Shown: positions 18,156-27,882, counted from the stretch's first letter. The stretch is DNA of 64,000 nt from Dokdonella_A sp014338185 (GCA_030263295.1 SZOS01000002.1:85805-149804), one strand, 5' to 3'. The notes: generated from the sequence alone by a model not told the origin. Translations and numbers: made by a program.

Positions 18156-20267
18156 TCAGTGGGTGCGGCGCTGCAGCCAGTCGCCGAGCACATCGGGTGC
18201 CAACGGCGGGGCGAACAGGAAACCCTGGCCTGCATCGCATCCCTCGCGCATGAGGAACTGCCACTGCTGCGGTGTCTCCACGCCTTCAGCCAGCGTGCTC
18301 ATGCCCAGGCTGCGGCCCATCGCGATGACCGCGCGGCAGATCGCGGCGTCGTTGCTGTCGGTGTGGATGTCGCGCACGAACGACTGGTCGATCTTGATCT
18401 GGTCGATCGGCAGGCGCTTGACGTAGTTGAGCGAGGAGTAGCCGGTGCCGAAGTCATCCAGCGCAAAGCTCACGCCGAGTGCCTTCAGCTCGCGCATGGT
18501 GGCGACCGCGCGCTCGACGTTGCCGAGCAGCATGCCCTCGGTGATCTCCAGGCGCAGCCGGCTCGGATCGACGCGGTGCTCGTGCAGCAGCCCGCGCACG
18601 CTCGCGACGAAGGCGGGCTGGTAGAACTGGCGCGGGCTCACGTTGACCGCAACCTGCAGGCGGCGCAGCAAGGGCTGCGCGCGCCAGCCGCCGAGCAGGC
18701 GGCAGGTGCGGCCGATGACCCAGTGGCCGATCGGCACGATCAGCCCGCTTTCCTCGGCCAGCGCGATGAACTGGTGCGGGGTGAGCAGGCCCTGCCGTGG
18801 ATGCTGCCAACGCAGCAGGGCCTCGACGGCGCGGCAGTGCCCGTCGGCGTCGACCTGCGGCTGGAAGTGCAGCAGGAACTCCTCGTGCGCGAGCGCGCTG
18901 CGCAGGTCCGCTTCCAGCTGCGCACGCGCGGCCACACCGGCTTGGATCGCCGGGTCGAAGAAGCGCAGCGTGTTGCGGCCGGCGGCCTTGGCCTCGTACA
19001 TCGCCATGTCGGCGCGCTTGAGGATCTCGTTGGCGTCGCTGATCTGGCCATCGAACAGGGTGATGCCCAGGCTTGCGCTGTTCTGGTAGGGCATCGCATC
19101 GAGCAGGCACGGTTGCGCGAGCGCCTGCAGCACGTGCTCGCCGATCCGGCCGGCCTGGCGCGCCGCGCGCGTGCGGTCCCGGTCGAGCGGCTGCAGCAAC
19201 AGCACGAACTCGTCGCCACCCATGCGCGCCACCGTGTCGCTGTGGCGCACCACGGTGGCGAGCCGCCCTGCCATCTCCACCAGCAGGCGATCGCCGATCG
19301 CATGGCCCTGGGTGTCGTTGAGCACCTTGAAGTGATCGAGGTCGAGGTAGACCAGCGCGCCGTGGTGGCCTTCGCGCCCACAGGTCGCGATCGCGCGTTC
19401 GAGGCGCTCGTGCAGCAGGCGCCGATTGGGCAGGTTGGTCAACGGGTCGAAGAAGGCCAGTTCATAGGCCTGGCGTTCGATCTGCTTGCGCTGGGTGATG
19501 TCGCGCCACACACAGTACAGGGCCGGCTGATCCTGCATGTCGATGCGTGCGAGCGTAACCTCGGCGGGAAAGCACGAACCGTCGGCGCGGCGGTGCTGCC
19601 ACTCGAAGCGGTGCACGCCCTCGCGCATCGCAATCTGCATCATCTCCTCGGCCTTCTCGAACGAGGAACGCCCATCGGGCTGAAACTCGGGCGACAGCCG
19701 CGAGGGATGCTGCAGAATGTCCTCACGCCGCGCGTAGCCGAGCATCGCGCTCGCGGCGTGGTTGCAGTCGGTGAACTGGCCGCGTTCGATCAGCCAGCAG
19801 GGATCAGGCGAGTTGTCGAACAGGTCGCGGAAGCGGGTTTCGCCGCGCTGCGCCGCGGCCGTGCCGGTGGCGTGCGGCTGCGCACGCAGGCAGCGCGCGT
19901 GCAGCAGCGTGGCCAGCGTCACGCACAGTGCGGGCAGCCAGGGTTCGCAGGCGCTGAACGCCTCGGCGTTGCGCACCCGCCAGCACAGGCTGCCCAGGCA
20001 GGTTTCGCCGACTTCGAGCACATCGCAACGCTCGCACGCCGACAGCGCGGTGCGGCGGTCGCGGTGGAACCTGACCGAGGCCACGCCCGGCAACTGCGCC
20101 AGGCGTGCCTCCAGCAATGGCCCGACCACTTCGTCGGGCACCACGGTCACCTCAGCCAGCAAGTTGAGCAGCCACTCCGTCGCCGCTGCGACGGTGCCCG
20201 GATCGCCCCGTTGCTCGTCTGGATTGGGCTGGCGCACGTGCGGATAACCTTGGCTCGGGTGATGCAC
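18156..20267 (-). CDS. PAS-GGDEF-EAL protein with cysteine-rich N-terminal sensor region
   Basis: A soluble c-di-GMP turnover protein of about 703 residues. The N-terminal region (1-140) has seven cysteines (C78, C81, C90, C95, C107, C115, C126). A PAS domain (about 142-262) precedes GGDEF (intact at 350-354 with the inhibition site RHSD before it) and EAL (EALLR at 482, DDFGTGY at 604-610). Both catalytic domains look intact, so the protein may be bifunctional or use GGDEF as a GTP-responsive regulator. There are no membrane helices. The frame begins with GTG at 20267 without a clear ribosome site, so the start is uncertain. It is followed on the same strand by a second GGDEF gene upstream. 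Confidence 0.9.
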   Translation of the reverse strand: MHHPSQGYPHVRQPNPDEQRGDPGTVAAATEWLLNLLAEVTVVPDEVVGPLLEARLAQLPGVASVRFHRDRRTALSACERCDVLEVGETCLGSLCWRVRNAEAFSACEPWLPALCVTLATLLHARCLRAQPHATGTAAAQRGETRFRDLFDNSPDPCWLIERGQFTDCNHAASAMLGYARREDILQHPSRLSPEFQPDGRSSFEKAEEMMQIAMREGVHRFEWQHRRADGSCFPAEVTLARIDMQDQPALYCVWRDITQRKQIERQAYELAFFDPLTNLPNRRLLHERLERAIATCGREGHHGALVYLDLDHFKVLNDTQGHAIGDRLLVEMAGRLATVVRHSDTVARMGGDEFVLLLQPLDRDRTRAARQAGRIGEHVLQALAQPCLLDAMPYQNSASLGITLFDGQISDANEILKRADMAMYEAKAAGRNTLRFFDPAIQAGVAARAQLEADLRSALAHEEFLLHFQPQVDADGHCRAVEALLRWQHPRQGLLTPHQFIALAEESGLIVPIGHWVIGRTCRLLGGWRAQPLLRRLQVAVNVSPRQFYQPAFVASVRGLLHEHRVDPSRLRLEITEGMLLGNVERAVATMRELKALGVSFALDDFGTGYSSLNYVKRLPIDQIKIDQSFVRDIHTDSNDAAICRAVIAMGRSLGMSTLAEGVETPQQWQFLMREGCDAGQGFLFAPPLAPDVLGDWLQRRTH

Positions 20268-20351
20268 ATCCTGTTGCGGAAGGCGGGCCGCGTCGATGGC
20301 GCGGCCGCTGCAACGATCATGCGCGCAAGCGTGGGAGGGCGTCGAGACGTT

Positions 20352-21674
<1,323 letters not shown>

Positions 21675-21964
21675 GCTGCCCCCTTGCCAATGGCTGTCAG
21701 GCCGATGCAGGCGTGTGCCGGCAGTCTGCGGCCACGACCGGCCGCACGCCACCTTTGGCATACGATGTCATGAAATGCAAATTTTGCGCCAACTCGCGGG
21801 CGCGCAAGGGTTTTTCAGTGCAAAATCACGCGGTTCCATGTCCTGGCCGCCACGGTGGAAGCCTGGCACGCGTCTTGCCCTGACCGTGGGGACAGGATCG
21901 AACCCGCGCGCACGGCACCGCCGGCGCACGCCGGGCGGGTGACCCGGGCTGAGCGGAGGGCGTG
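21675..21964. other. Divergent intergenic region between two diguanylate cyclase genes
   Basis: About 290 bases without a gene. The stretch from about 21750 to 21830 is clearly richer in A and T than its surroundings and holds the palindrome GCAAATTTTGC (about 21777-21787), so promoters for one or both cyclase genes probably lie here. I found no match to the c-di-GMP-I riboswitch core. GGAGG at 21955-21959 is the ribosome site of the downstream gene. Confidence 0.5.
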
Positions 21965-23365
21965 GTGGGACTGGAAGAAATTCGCTTCAATGCAGCGGTC
22001 GTGCGCGCGTTCGTGATGTTCTCGCGTGTGGCGGGCTGGCTGGTGCTGGCGCTGGGGCTGCTCACGCTGCTGGCGTGGCTGACCGGCGTGGACGTGCTGC
22101 GCCTTCTGGCTGGCGCGACTGCCGGCATGCGCTTCGGCGCGGCGTGCGCCGCCGTGCTCGCTGCCGGAGCCTTGCTGCTCGCGCCTCGAGCGCGCAGTCT
22201 CAGCCTCGCCTTGTCCGTGCTGCTGCTGGCCTACGCCGGCTTCGAGTCCATTCATTACCTGGGCGGCGGCCACGAGCCATTCGTGCGTTGGCTGGAACGG
22301 TGGCTGGCGGTCGAGGCGCAGGGAACGCCGCTGCACATGACCGAAGTGGCCACGGTCGGTTTCGCGCTGATTGGCGTGCTCGGCGTGTGCGTGGCGTCGC
22401 GGCGCGCGCTGTGGCTGGGCGAAGCGTGCGCGCTGGTGGTGATCGCGATCGGCACCGCCTCGGCGGCGTCCTACGGCATGGTGCTGGCCGGTGGCAGCGC
22501 CGACCTGCTCAACCGGCTGCCGCTGGCTACGGCGCTGGCGCTGTTGTTGCTGGCGCTCGCATGGATGTCGTCGGTGCCCACGCGCGGGCTCACCCGCATC
22601 GCCGTGGCCGACAGTCTCGGCGGCGCGTTCGCGCGTCGCCTGATCCTGCCATCGCTGCTGCTGCCGGTGCTGCTCACCTTCGTGTTCGAGTTGATGCAGT
22701 CGCGTTGGCAGATCGCCGAGTCGCTCACGCTGCCGCTGGCGACGATGGCCACCGGTGGCGCGGTGGCGACGATGATCGTGTGGGTCGCCTTCCTCATGGA
22801 CCGCAGCGAGCGCCAGCGTCGCACCGTGCTCGCCCTGCGCGAGGATGCGCACACCGACGCGCTCACCGGGGTGGTCAACCGGCGCGGCTTCGACCAGCGC
22901 CTGGCCGCGCTGCTGCACGAGCACGAAGGGCTGGCCACGCTGGGCGTGCTCATGCTCGACCTCGACCGCTTCAAGAGTTTCAACGACAGCTTCGGCCACC
23001 AGGCCGGCGACGAAGTGCTGCGCGAGACGGGACGCCTGCTGCGCGCCGAGGTGAGGCCACGCGACGTGGTCGCGCGCTATGGTGGCGAGGAGTTCGTGGT
23101 CGTGCTGCCCGACTCCGACCGTGAGCGCGCGGCCCGGGTCGGCGAGCGCATCCTCGCGGCGTTCCGTCGCCACGCCTGGCCGCTGCGTCCGGTCACCGTG
23201 AGCATCGGCGCCACCATCGCCCTCGCGGGCGAGGACCCGGCCGCGGTGTTGCGCCGTGCCGACGAGGCGTTGTACTGCAGCAAGCAACAGGGTCGCGACC
23301 GGCTCAGCTTCGATGGCGGCCCGTGTCAGGGGCTGCTGGCCAGCGGTCCGGTCATGTTGCCCTGA
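21965..23365 (+). CDS. Multi-pass membrane diguanylate cyclase
   Basis: About 466 residues. The N-terminal half (about 15-285) contains around eight hydrophobic helices with a periplasmic loop (IHYLGGGHEPFVRW), an integral membrane sensor I cannot assign to a named MASE type. The C-terminal GGDEF domain has an intact GGEEF and an inhibition site RPRD five residues earlier, so it should be active and product-inhibited. GGAGG lies just before two in-frame GTG codons (21962 and 21965); the second has the better spacing. Its last 40 bases overlap the end of the convergent cupin-hemerythrin gene. Confidence 0.88.
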   Translation: MGLEEIRFNAAVVRAFVMFSRVAGWLVLALGLLTLLAWLTGVDVLRLLAGATAGMRFGAACAAVLAAGALLLAPRARSLSLALSVLLLAYAGFESIHYLGGGHEPFVRWLERWLAVEAQGTPLHMTEVATVGFALIGVLGVCVASRRALWLGEACALVVIAIGTASAASYGMVLAGGSADLLNRLPLATALALLLLALAWMSSVPTRGLTRIAVADSLGGAFARRLILPSLLLPVLLTFVFELMQSRWQIAESLTLPLATMATGGAVATMIVWVAFLMDRSERQRRTVLALREDAHTDALTGVVNRRGFDQRLAALLHEHEGLATLGVLMLDLDRFKSFNDSFGHQAGDEVLRETGRLLRAEVRPRDVVARYGGEEFVVVLPDSDRERAARVGERILAAFRRHAWPLRPVTVSIGATIALAGEDPAAVLRRADEALYCSKQQGRDRLSFDGGPCQGLLASGPVMLP

Positions 23366-24342
23366 GCGCACGCGGCGGCATTGCTTGCGGCAGTATCGGT
23401 GACCAGGCCCAGGCCCATCACCTCGACCGCCAGCCTGGCCTGTTCGGCTTGCGTGCGCGCGAGGATGTCGGGGTAGACGAGCTGCTCCTCCTTCTCGTCA
23501 TGACCATCGAGCAGCAGCAGGAAGCGGCGTCGCGTGGCCGCATCGTCCAGGCGTGCGAGATCGCGTCGCAGGTGTCCGTGCTCGTTGCACAGGCCACGCA
23601 CCCAGCCCTCGCGCCCGCCCGCGGCGAGATAGGGTGGAAACAGCAACCGTTCCTCGATGAACAGATGACGCGCCAGCACGTTGCGCAGCCAGCGCATGCG
23701 CTGCGTGTCGCCGTGCAGTGCGCCGGCGAGCGCGGCCTCGATCACCGCGTGGTCGCGCCCGAGGTATTCGAGCAGGCCGATCGGCTGCGCGGCGCACACG
23801 AGCAGCGCCACATGCTCGTGCGCAGTGCGCTCCAGCGGGTGCCAGGCCAGCGTACCCGCACCGGCCTCGATCGCCGCGCCGACTTGGGCGGTGGGATCGA
23901 ACGGCGTGCGCAGCAGGCAGTGGCTGCCGCGCGCGAGCGTGCGCAGCAGGTGCTCCAGTGTCGGGCCATCGGCCGCCGTGAGGCAGGTCGCATCGTCGAG
24001 CAGGGCCGCGCGCAGCGGCTGCGGCGCGGCGGCGGCGGTGGCGTCGTCGGCATGGATCTCCAGCACGAATGCCGCATCGGCGTTGCCGCCGTCCACGCGC
24101 CAGCGCGTGCCCGGCGCGATCCAGCGCGTGCTGCCGGCGCCGAGTTCGAGCGCGGCGATGCCATCCTCACCCAGCCACTGGATGTCGAGCCGGCCGCGCG
24201 TCACCTGCAGGCATTCCCAGCGATTGGCGCGCGGCGCATGCCAGTGGCGCAGGCGCTCGGGCAGGGCCGTGAGTTCGTACTCGCGCGAACGCCCGAGCCG
24301 GCGCATGTGTGGTGAAGGTGGGTGGGTGTGGCCGAGCGTCAT
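23326..24342 (-). CDS. Cupin (DUF1971-like) and hemerythrin fusion protein
   Basis: About 338 residues in three parts. Residues 15-100 look like a DUF1971/YeaR-type cupin (LPERLRHWHAP, then W, then LEIHAD). Residues 110-185 look like a small DUF2249-type domain (LLRTPFDP, GTLAWHPLE). Residues 190-295 form a hemerythrin HHE domain with probable iron ligands H198, H226, E230, H257, H281 and E285. Such proteins bind oxygen, NO or iron, and DUF1971 proteins are linked to nitrite/NO response. The likely role is cytoplasmic sensing or detoxification of NO or oxygen, by inference. The start is uncertain (24342 or 24306), as no ribosome site is seen. The tail overlaps the convergent cyclase by 40 bases. 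Confidence 0.75.
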   Translation of the reverse strand: MTLGHTHPPSPHMRRLGRSREYELTALPERLRHWHAPRANRWECLQVTRGRLDIQWLGEDGIAALELGAGSTRWIAPGTRWRVDGGNADAAFVLEIHADDATAAAAPQPLRAALLDDATCLTAADGPTLEHLLRTLARGSHCLLRTPFDPTAQVGAAIEAGAGTLAWHPLERTAHEHVALLVCAAQPIGLLEYLGRDHAVIEAALAGALHGDTQRMRWLRNVLARHLFIEERLLFPPYLAAGGREGWVRGLCNEHGHLRRDLARLDDAATRRRFLLLLDGHDEKEEQLVYPDILARTQAEQARLAVEVMGLGLVTDTAASNAAACAQGNMTGPLASSP

Positions 24343-24515
24343 GCACCGAGTGTGGGGGAGTCGTACCGCGCGCCACAAGTCGCGCCGAGCGGGCACGGCC
24401 CGGCGCGCCGACCGGACAGCGCTGCGCCACCCGCGCGATTGCGCGCAAGCGCCCCCGATCGTGATCGCGCGAGGCCGCTGCGCGCTGGCGCGAGTGGGTG
24501 CCTGCGCGGGTGGGT

Positions 24516-24547
24516 GGCCGGCCCTCCGGCCGGCACCGCACCGGTGC
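24516..24547 (-). terminator. Two hairpins after the methionine-lyase-type gene
   Basis: Immediately after the stop on the minus strand, GCACCG (24533-24538) pairs with CGGTGC (24542-24547) over a three-base loop. GGCCGG (24516-24521) then pairs with CCGGCC (24526-24531). There is no T-run. A candidate terminator. Confidence 0.4.
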
Positions 24548-25732
24548 TCAGTCGGCTTGCGCGTGCGCGAGGCCGGTCAAGGCCTGCGCGAGGTCCTGCC
24601 ACAGGTCCTCGACGTGCTCGATGCCGACCGACAGGCGCAGCAGGCCCGGGGTGATGCCGCTGGCCGCGCGCGTGGCCGCGTCCAGTACGCGGTGGGTGAG
24701 GCCGGCGGGATGCTGGATCAGCGTGTCGACCGAGCCCAGGCTCACCGCCGGCGTCATGAGCTTCACCCGCGCCATGACCGCAGCCGCATCGGCATGGCCG
24801 CCATGCAGCTCGAACGAAAGCAGCGCGCCTGGACCACTCATTTGGCTGCCCAGCAGGTGCGCGTTGGCGCTGCCGGGCAGGCCCGGGTAGTACACCTTCG
24901 CGACCGCGGGATGCGCGGCCAGCCGTTGCGCGATGAGCTGCGCATTGGCCTGCGCGCGCTCGACCCGCAGCGCGAGCGTGGGCAGGCCGCGGTGCAGCAG
25001 CCAGGCGGCCAGCGGGTGCAGCAGCGCGCCGGTGGCCGCGCGCACGCTGCGCAGCGCGCCCGCATGCGCCTCGTCGCAGCACACCACGCCCGCGATCACG
25101 TCGCCATGGCCGCCGAGGAACTTGGTGGCACTGTGCAGCACCCAGGTGGCGCCACACTCGGCCGGGCGCTGCAGCACCGGCGTGGCGAAGGTCGAATCGA
25201 CCAGCACCGGCACCGTGCCGGCCGCGGCCACCACCGCACGGATGTCGACGAGGTTGAGGGTCGGGTTGGACGGGGTCTCGATGACCACCAGCACGGTGTC
25301 GGCGCGGCGGCGCGCGGCGATTTCGCCGGCTTCGACGAACTCGGCCTCGAGCCCGCACAGCCCACTCGCGAGCAGGTGGTCGGAGGTGCCGTACAGCGGC
25401 CGCACGACCAGTACGTGGCGGCCGTGCTGGCTGCGCTCGAGCAGCACCGCGGTGAGCGCGGCCATGCCCGAGGCGAAGGCCACGCAGGCCTGGGTGCCCT
25501 CGAGGCTGGCGATGGCCTGCTCCACGCGCGCCACGGTCGGGTTGTGCAGGCGCGCATAGATCGGATTGTCGGCATGCGCCGCGCCTGCGACCAGCGCATC
25601 GAAGCTCGCGGTGCCGGTGGCGAGGTCGCGCACCGGGTAGGTGGTCGACAGGTCCAGCGGCGGGGCGTGCACGCACAGCGCGCCGAAGTCGTCGCGACCG
25701 GCATGGACGGTCGTGGTGTGCAGGTGGCTCAT
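24548..25732 (-). CDS. Cys/Met metabolism PLP enzyme, probable methionine gamma-lyase type
   Basis: A PLP enzyme of 394 residues from the trans-sulfuration family (cystathionine gamma-lyase, methionine gamma-lyase, sulfhydrylases). The PLP lysine is K204 in HSATKFLGGHGD. The conserved SSGMAA-type segment is FASGMAAL near 87, and the phosphate-binding tyrosine is in NPIYARLHNPT. The family is certain but the reaction is not. Context favours amino-acid breakdown, because an Lrp regulator is divergent, as mdeR is from mdeA in Pseudomonas putida. The cysteine that follows YG in many methionine gamma-lyases is replaced by threonine (YGTSDH), so specificity may differ. Cystathionine gamma-lyase is the main alternative. 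Confidence 0.82.
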   Translation of the reverse strand: MSHLHTTTVHAGRDDFGALCVHAPPLDLSTTYPVRDLATGTASFDALVAGAAHADNPIYARLHNPTVARVEQAIASLEGTQACVAFASGMAALTAVLLERSQHGRHVLVVRPLYGTSDHLLASGLCGLEAEFVEAGEIAARRRADTVLVVIETPSNPTLNLVDIRAVVAAAGTVPVLVDSTFATPVLQRPAECGATWVLHSATKFLGGHGDVIAGVVCCDEAHAGALRSVRAATGALLHPLAAWLLHRGLPTLALRVERAQANAQLIAQRLAAHPAVAKVYYPGLPGSANAHLLGSQMSGPGALLSFELHGGHADAAAVMARVKLMTPAVSLGSVDTLIQHPAGLTHRVLDAATRAASGITPGLLRLSVGIEHVEDLWQDLAQALTGLAHAQAD

Positions 25733-25774
25733 GGCGCCCTCCGTAACGACGATATGGCACCATTGTGGAACATG

Positions 25775-25801
25775 GTTCGGTCAGCGTGCGTGTGGCCGAA
25801 C
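25775..25801. promoter_or_regulatory. Inverted repeat, candidate Lrp-type operator
   Basis: GTTCGGTCA (25775-25783) and TGGCCGAAC (25793-25801) form a dyad with one mismatch around a nine-base spacer. It lies in the 96-base divergent region between the PLP enzyme and the Lrp regulator, 27 bases before the lrp ATG. That position fits a shared operator. The sequence does not resemble the E. coli Lrp consensus. Confidence 0.45.
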
Positions 25802-25828
25802 GATATTTCGCCATCAAGGCCATGCGCC

Positions 25829-26302
25829 ATGCTCGATCGAACCGACTACGACCTGCTGCGGCTGTTGCGGAAGAATGCTCGGCTGCCCAACAAGGACCTG
25901 GCCGAAAAGGTCGGCATCGCGCCGTCGACCGCGCTCGAGCGCATTCGCCGCATGCGCGAGTCGCGCGTGTTGCTGGGCTACCACGCCGAGATCGCACCGC
26001 AGGCGCTGGGCGTGGCGCTGCAGGCGATGGTGTCGGTGCGGCTGGCACGGCATTCGCGCGCGCTCGTCGACGGCTTCCACCAGCACCTGCTGAGCCTGCC
26101 CGAAGTGCTGGCCTGCTATCACGTGGCCGGCGCCGACGATTTCCTCGTGCACGTGGGCGTGCGTGACAGCGAACACCTGCGCAGCTTCACGCTTGCGGCG
26201 TTCACCGAGCGCGAGGAAGTTGCGCACATCGAGACGCGCCTGATCTTCGAATTCCGTCGCAACGTCGAACTGCCGGCGCAGGCGCCACTGCCGGTGGCGT
26301 AG
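25829..26302 (+). CDS. Lrp/AsnC family transcriptional regulator
   Basis: A regulator of 157 residues. The N-terminal helix-turn-helix (about 1-60, LDRTDYDLLRLLRKNAR then DLAEKVGIAPSTALERIRRM) is followed by the RAM ligand-binding domain (about 70-145). It probably binds an amino acid and controls the divergent PLP enzyme gene, and possibly itself, by analogy with MdeR in Pseudomonas. The ATG at 25829 gives the family N-terminus; the ribosome site (AAGG) is weak. It converges with tryptophanase, separated by a hairpin. Confidence 0.9.
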   Translation: MLDRTDYDLLRLLRKNARLPNKDLAEKVGIAPSTALERIRRMRESRVLLGYHAEIAPQALGVALQAMVSVRLARHSRALVDGFHQHLLSLPEVLACYHVAGADDFLVHVGVRDSEHLRSFTLAAFTEREEVAHIETRLIFEFRRNVELPAQAPLPVA

Positions 26303-26325
26303 GTGCGCCTGCGCGGTCGCGGGCG

Positions 26326-26354
26326 CCGTGCGGCCGCGGCCGCGCCGCGCACGG
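26326..26354. terminator. Hairpin between convergent lrp-type gene and tryptophanase
   Basis: CCGTGCG (26326-26332) pairs with CGCACGG (26348-26354) around a self-complementary GC-rich interior. It abuts the tryptophanase stop codon and probably ends transcripts from both sides. There is no T-run. Confidence 0.5.
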
Positions 26355-27728
26355 TCAAGCCAGCGGTTCGAAACGCGCAGTGAAGTGGCGCAGCTGGCGC
26401 GGCTCGGCCACGATGCGGTAGCCGCGCAGGTCAGCGGCCTTCGCCGCGACCTGCTGGCACACCTCGATCACGTAGTCGATGTGGCTTTGGGTGTAGGTGC
26501 GGCGCGGGATCGCCAGGCGCACGAGATCGAGTGCGGCCGCGTGTTCGCTGCCGTCACTGTGGCGGCCGAACATGACCGTGCCGATCTCGCAGCCGCGCAC
26601 GCCACCGGCCTCGTACAGCGCCACCGCGAGTGCCTGCCCCGGGTACTGCAGGGGCGCGATGTGCGGCAGCAGCGCGCGTGCGTCCAGGTACACCGCGTGG
26701 CCGCCGATCGGCTGCACCACCGGGATGCCCGAGCGCGCCAGCGCCTCGCCGAGGTAGGCGGTCGAGCGGATGCGGTAGCGCAGGTAGTCGTGGTCGACCA
26801 CTTCCTTGAGGCCCTGCGCCAGCGCTTCGAGGTCGCGCCCGGCGAGGCCGCCGTAGGTCGGGAAGCCTTCGGTGAGGATCAGCAGGTTGCGGCACTGCTC
26901 GGCCAGCGCGTCGTCGTTGAGCGCGAGCCAGCCGCCGATGTTGCCCATCGGATCCTTCTTCGCGCTCATCGTCATGCCGTCGGCGAGCGCGGCCATGTCG
27001 CGCACGATGTCGGCCACCGCGCGGCCCTGCTGGCCCGGCTCGCGTTCGCGGATGAACCATGCGTTCTCGGCGAAGCGGCAGGCATCGAGGAACAGCGGCA
27101 CGCCGTGCTTGCGGCATGTCGCGTGGGTCTCGCGCAGGTTGGCAAGGCTCACGGGTTGGCCGCCGCCGGAATTGTTGGTGATCGTGATGAACACCACCGG
27201 CACGCGCCCCGCGTTGCGGCTGAGGAAGGCATCGAGCGCGGCAATGTCCATGTTGCCCTTGAACGGGTGCTGGCTGGCCGGGTCGCGCCCCTCGGCGATC
27301 ACGAGGTCGACCGCCTCGGCGCCGCTGTATTCGATGTTCGCGCGGGTGGTATCGAAGTGGGTGTTGCTCGGGATCGTGCGGTCCTTGCCGCCGAGCACCG
27401 TGAAGATGATCTTTTCCGCGGCGCGACCTTGGTGGGTCGGGATCACGTGCTTGAACGGAAACAGCGCCTGTACCGCGTCGCGGAAGATCTCGTACGACGG
27501 GCTGCCCGCATAGGACTCGTCGCCATGCTGGATCGCCGCCCACTGGTCCCGGCTCATCGCGCCGGTGCCCGAGTCGGTGAGCAGGTCGATCATCACGTCG
27601 TCGGAATGCAGGCCGAACAGGTTGTAGCCGGCCGCCGCGATCGCGGCGCGGCGCTGCTCGCGCGTGGTCATGCGCAGCGGTGCCACCGACTGGATGCGGA
27701 AGGGTTCGATGATGGTGCGAAATTCCAC
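26355..27728 (-). CDS. tnaA: Tryptophanase (L-tryptophan indole-lyase)
   Basis: A cytoplasmic PLP enzyme of 457 residues splitting tryptophan into indole, pyruvate and ammonia. The PLP lysine is K258 in MSAKKDP. The family runs IDLLTDSGTGAMS (47-59), PTHQGR (97-102) and TNNSGGGQPVSLANL are clear. Tyrosine phenol-lyase is the close alternative. Residues that set specificity look tryptophanase-like: D126 in HFDTT (Thr in phenol-lyase) and I382 in CEIGTV (the phenol-binding Arg in phenol-lyase). The start is GTG at 27728, with GGGAG at good spacing. No tryptophan permease is adjacent. Indole could act as a signal. Confidence 0.85.
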   Translation of the reverse strand: MEFRTIIEPFRIQSVAPLRMTTREQRRAAIAAAGYNLFGLHSDDVMIDLLTDSGTGAMSRDQWAAIQHGDESYAGSPSYEIFRDAVQALFPFKHVIPTHQGRAAEKIIFTVLGGKDRTIPSNTHFDTTRANIEYSGAEAVDLVIAEGRDPASQHPFKGNMDIAALDAFLSRNAGRVPVVFITITNNSGGGQPVSLANLRETHATCRKHGVPLFLDACRFAENAWFIREREPGQQGRAVADIVRDMAALADGMTMSAKKDPMGNIGGWLALNDDALAEQCRNLLILTEGFPTYGGLAGRDLEALAQGLKEVVDHDYLRYRIRSTAYLGEALARSGIPVVQPIGGHAVYLDARALLPHIAPLQYPGQALAVALYEAGGVRGCEIGTVMFGRHSDGSEHAAALDLVRLAIPRRTYTQSHIDYVIEVCQQVAAKAADLRGYRIVAEPRQLRHFTARFEPLA

Positions 27729-27768
27729 GAGCGATCTCCCAGGCAGCGGCCATGCTGCAAACCTTGCG

Positions 27769-27774
27769 ACTGTA
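27769..27774 (-). promoter_or_regulatory. Candidate -10 element for tryptophanase
   Basis: On the minus strand TACAGT (27774 to 27769) lies about 40 bases before the GTG start. The 208-base region between the M13 gene and tnaA has no other AT-containing hexamer as good. No -35 box is obvious. Confidence 0.35.
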
Positions 27775-27859
27775 GCACGCGGCCTGCGCGCGCCGACGCG
27801 GTTGCCGCCGCGTGATCCGCGCGTACGCGATGGCTCAGGTCCGGCCGTGCCGGATGGCT

Positions 27860-27882
27860 GGCTGCGCGAGGCGGCCGCAGCC
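27860..27882 (-). terminator. Hairpin downstream of the first M13 peptidase gene
   Basis: GGCTGCG (27860-27866) pairs with CGCAGCC (27876-27882) over a nine-base loop, about 55 bases after the M13 stop codon. GC-rich flanks could extend it. A weak terminator candidate that would separate the M13 gene from tnaA. Confidence 0.3.

Noticed and set aside
21675..21964. A c-di-GMP riboswitch before the cyclase genes
   Set aside because: The conserved core of c-di-GMP-I riboswitches is not present on either strand, and only weak hairpins are seen.
27690..27753. A tnaC-like leader peptide for tryptophanase (ATG at 27753 with Trp as residue 5)
   Set aside because: The frame does not stop before tnaA but runs far into it in another frame. 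It lacks the TnaC tryptophan-proline arrangement.
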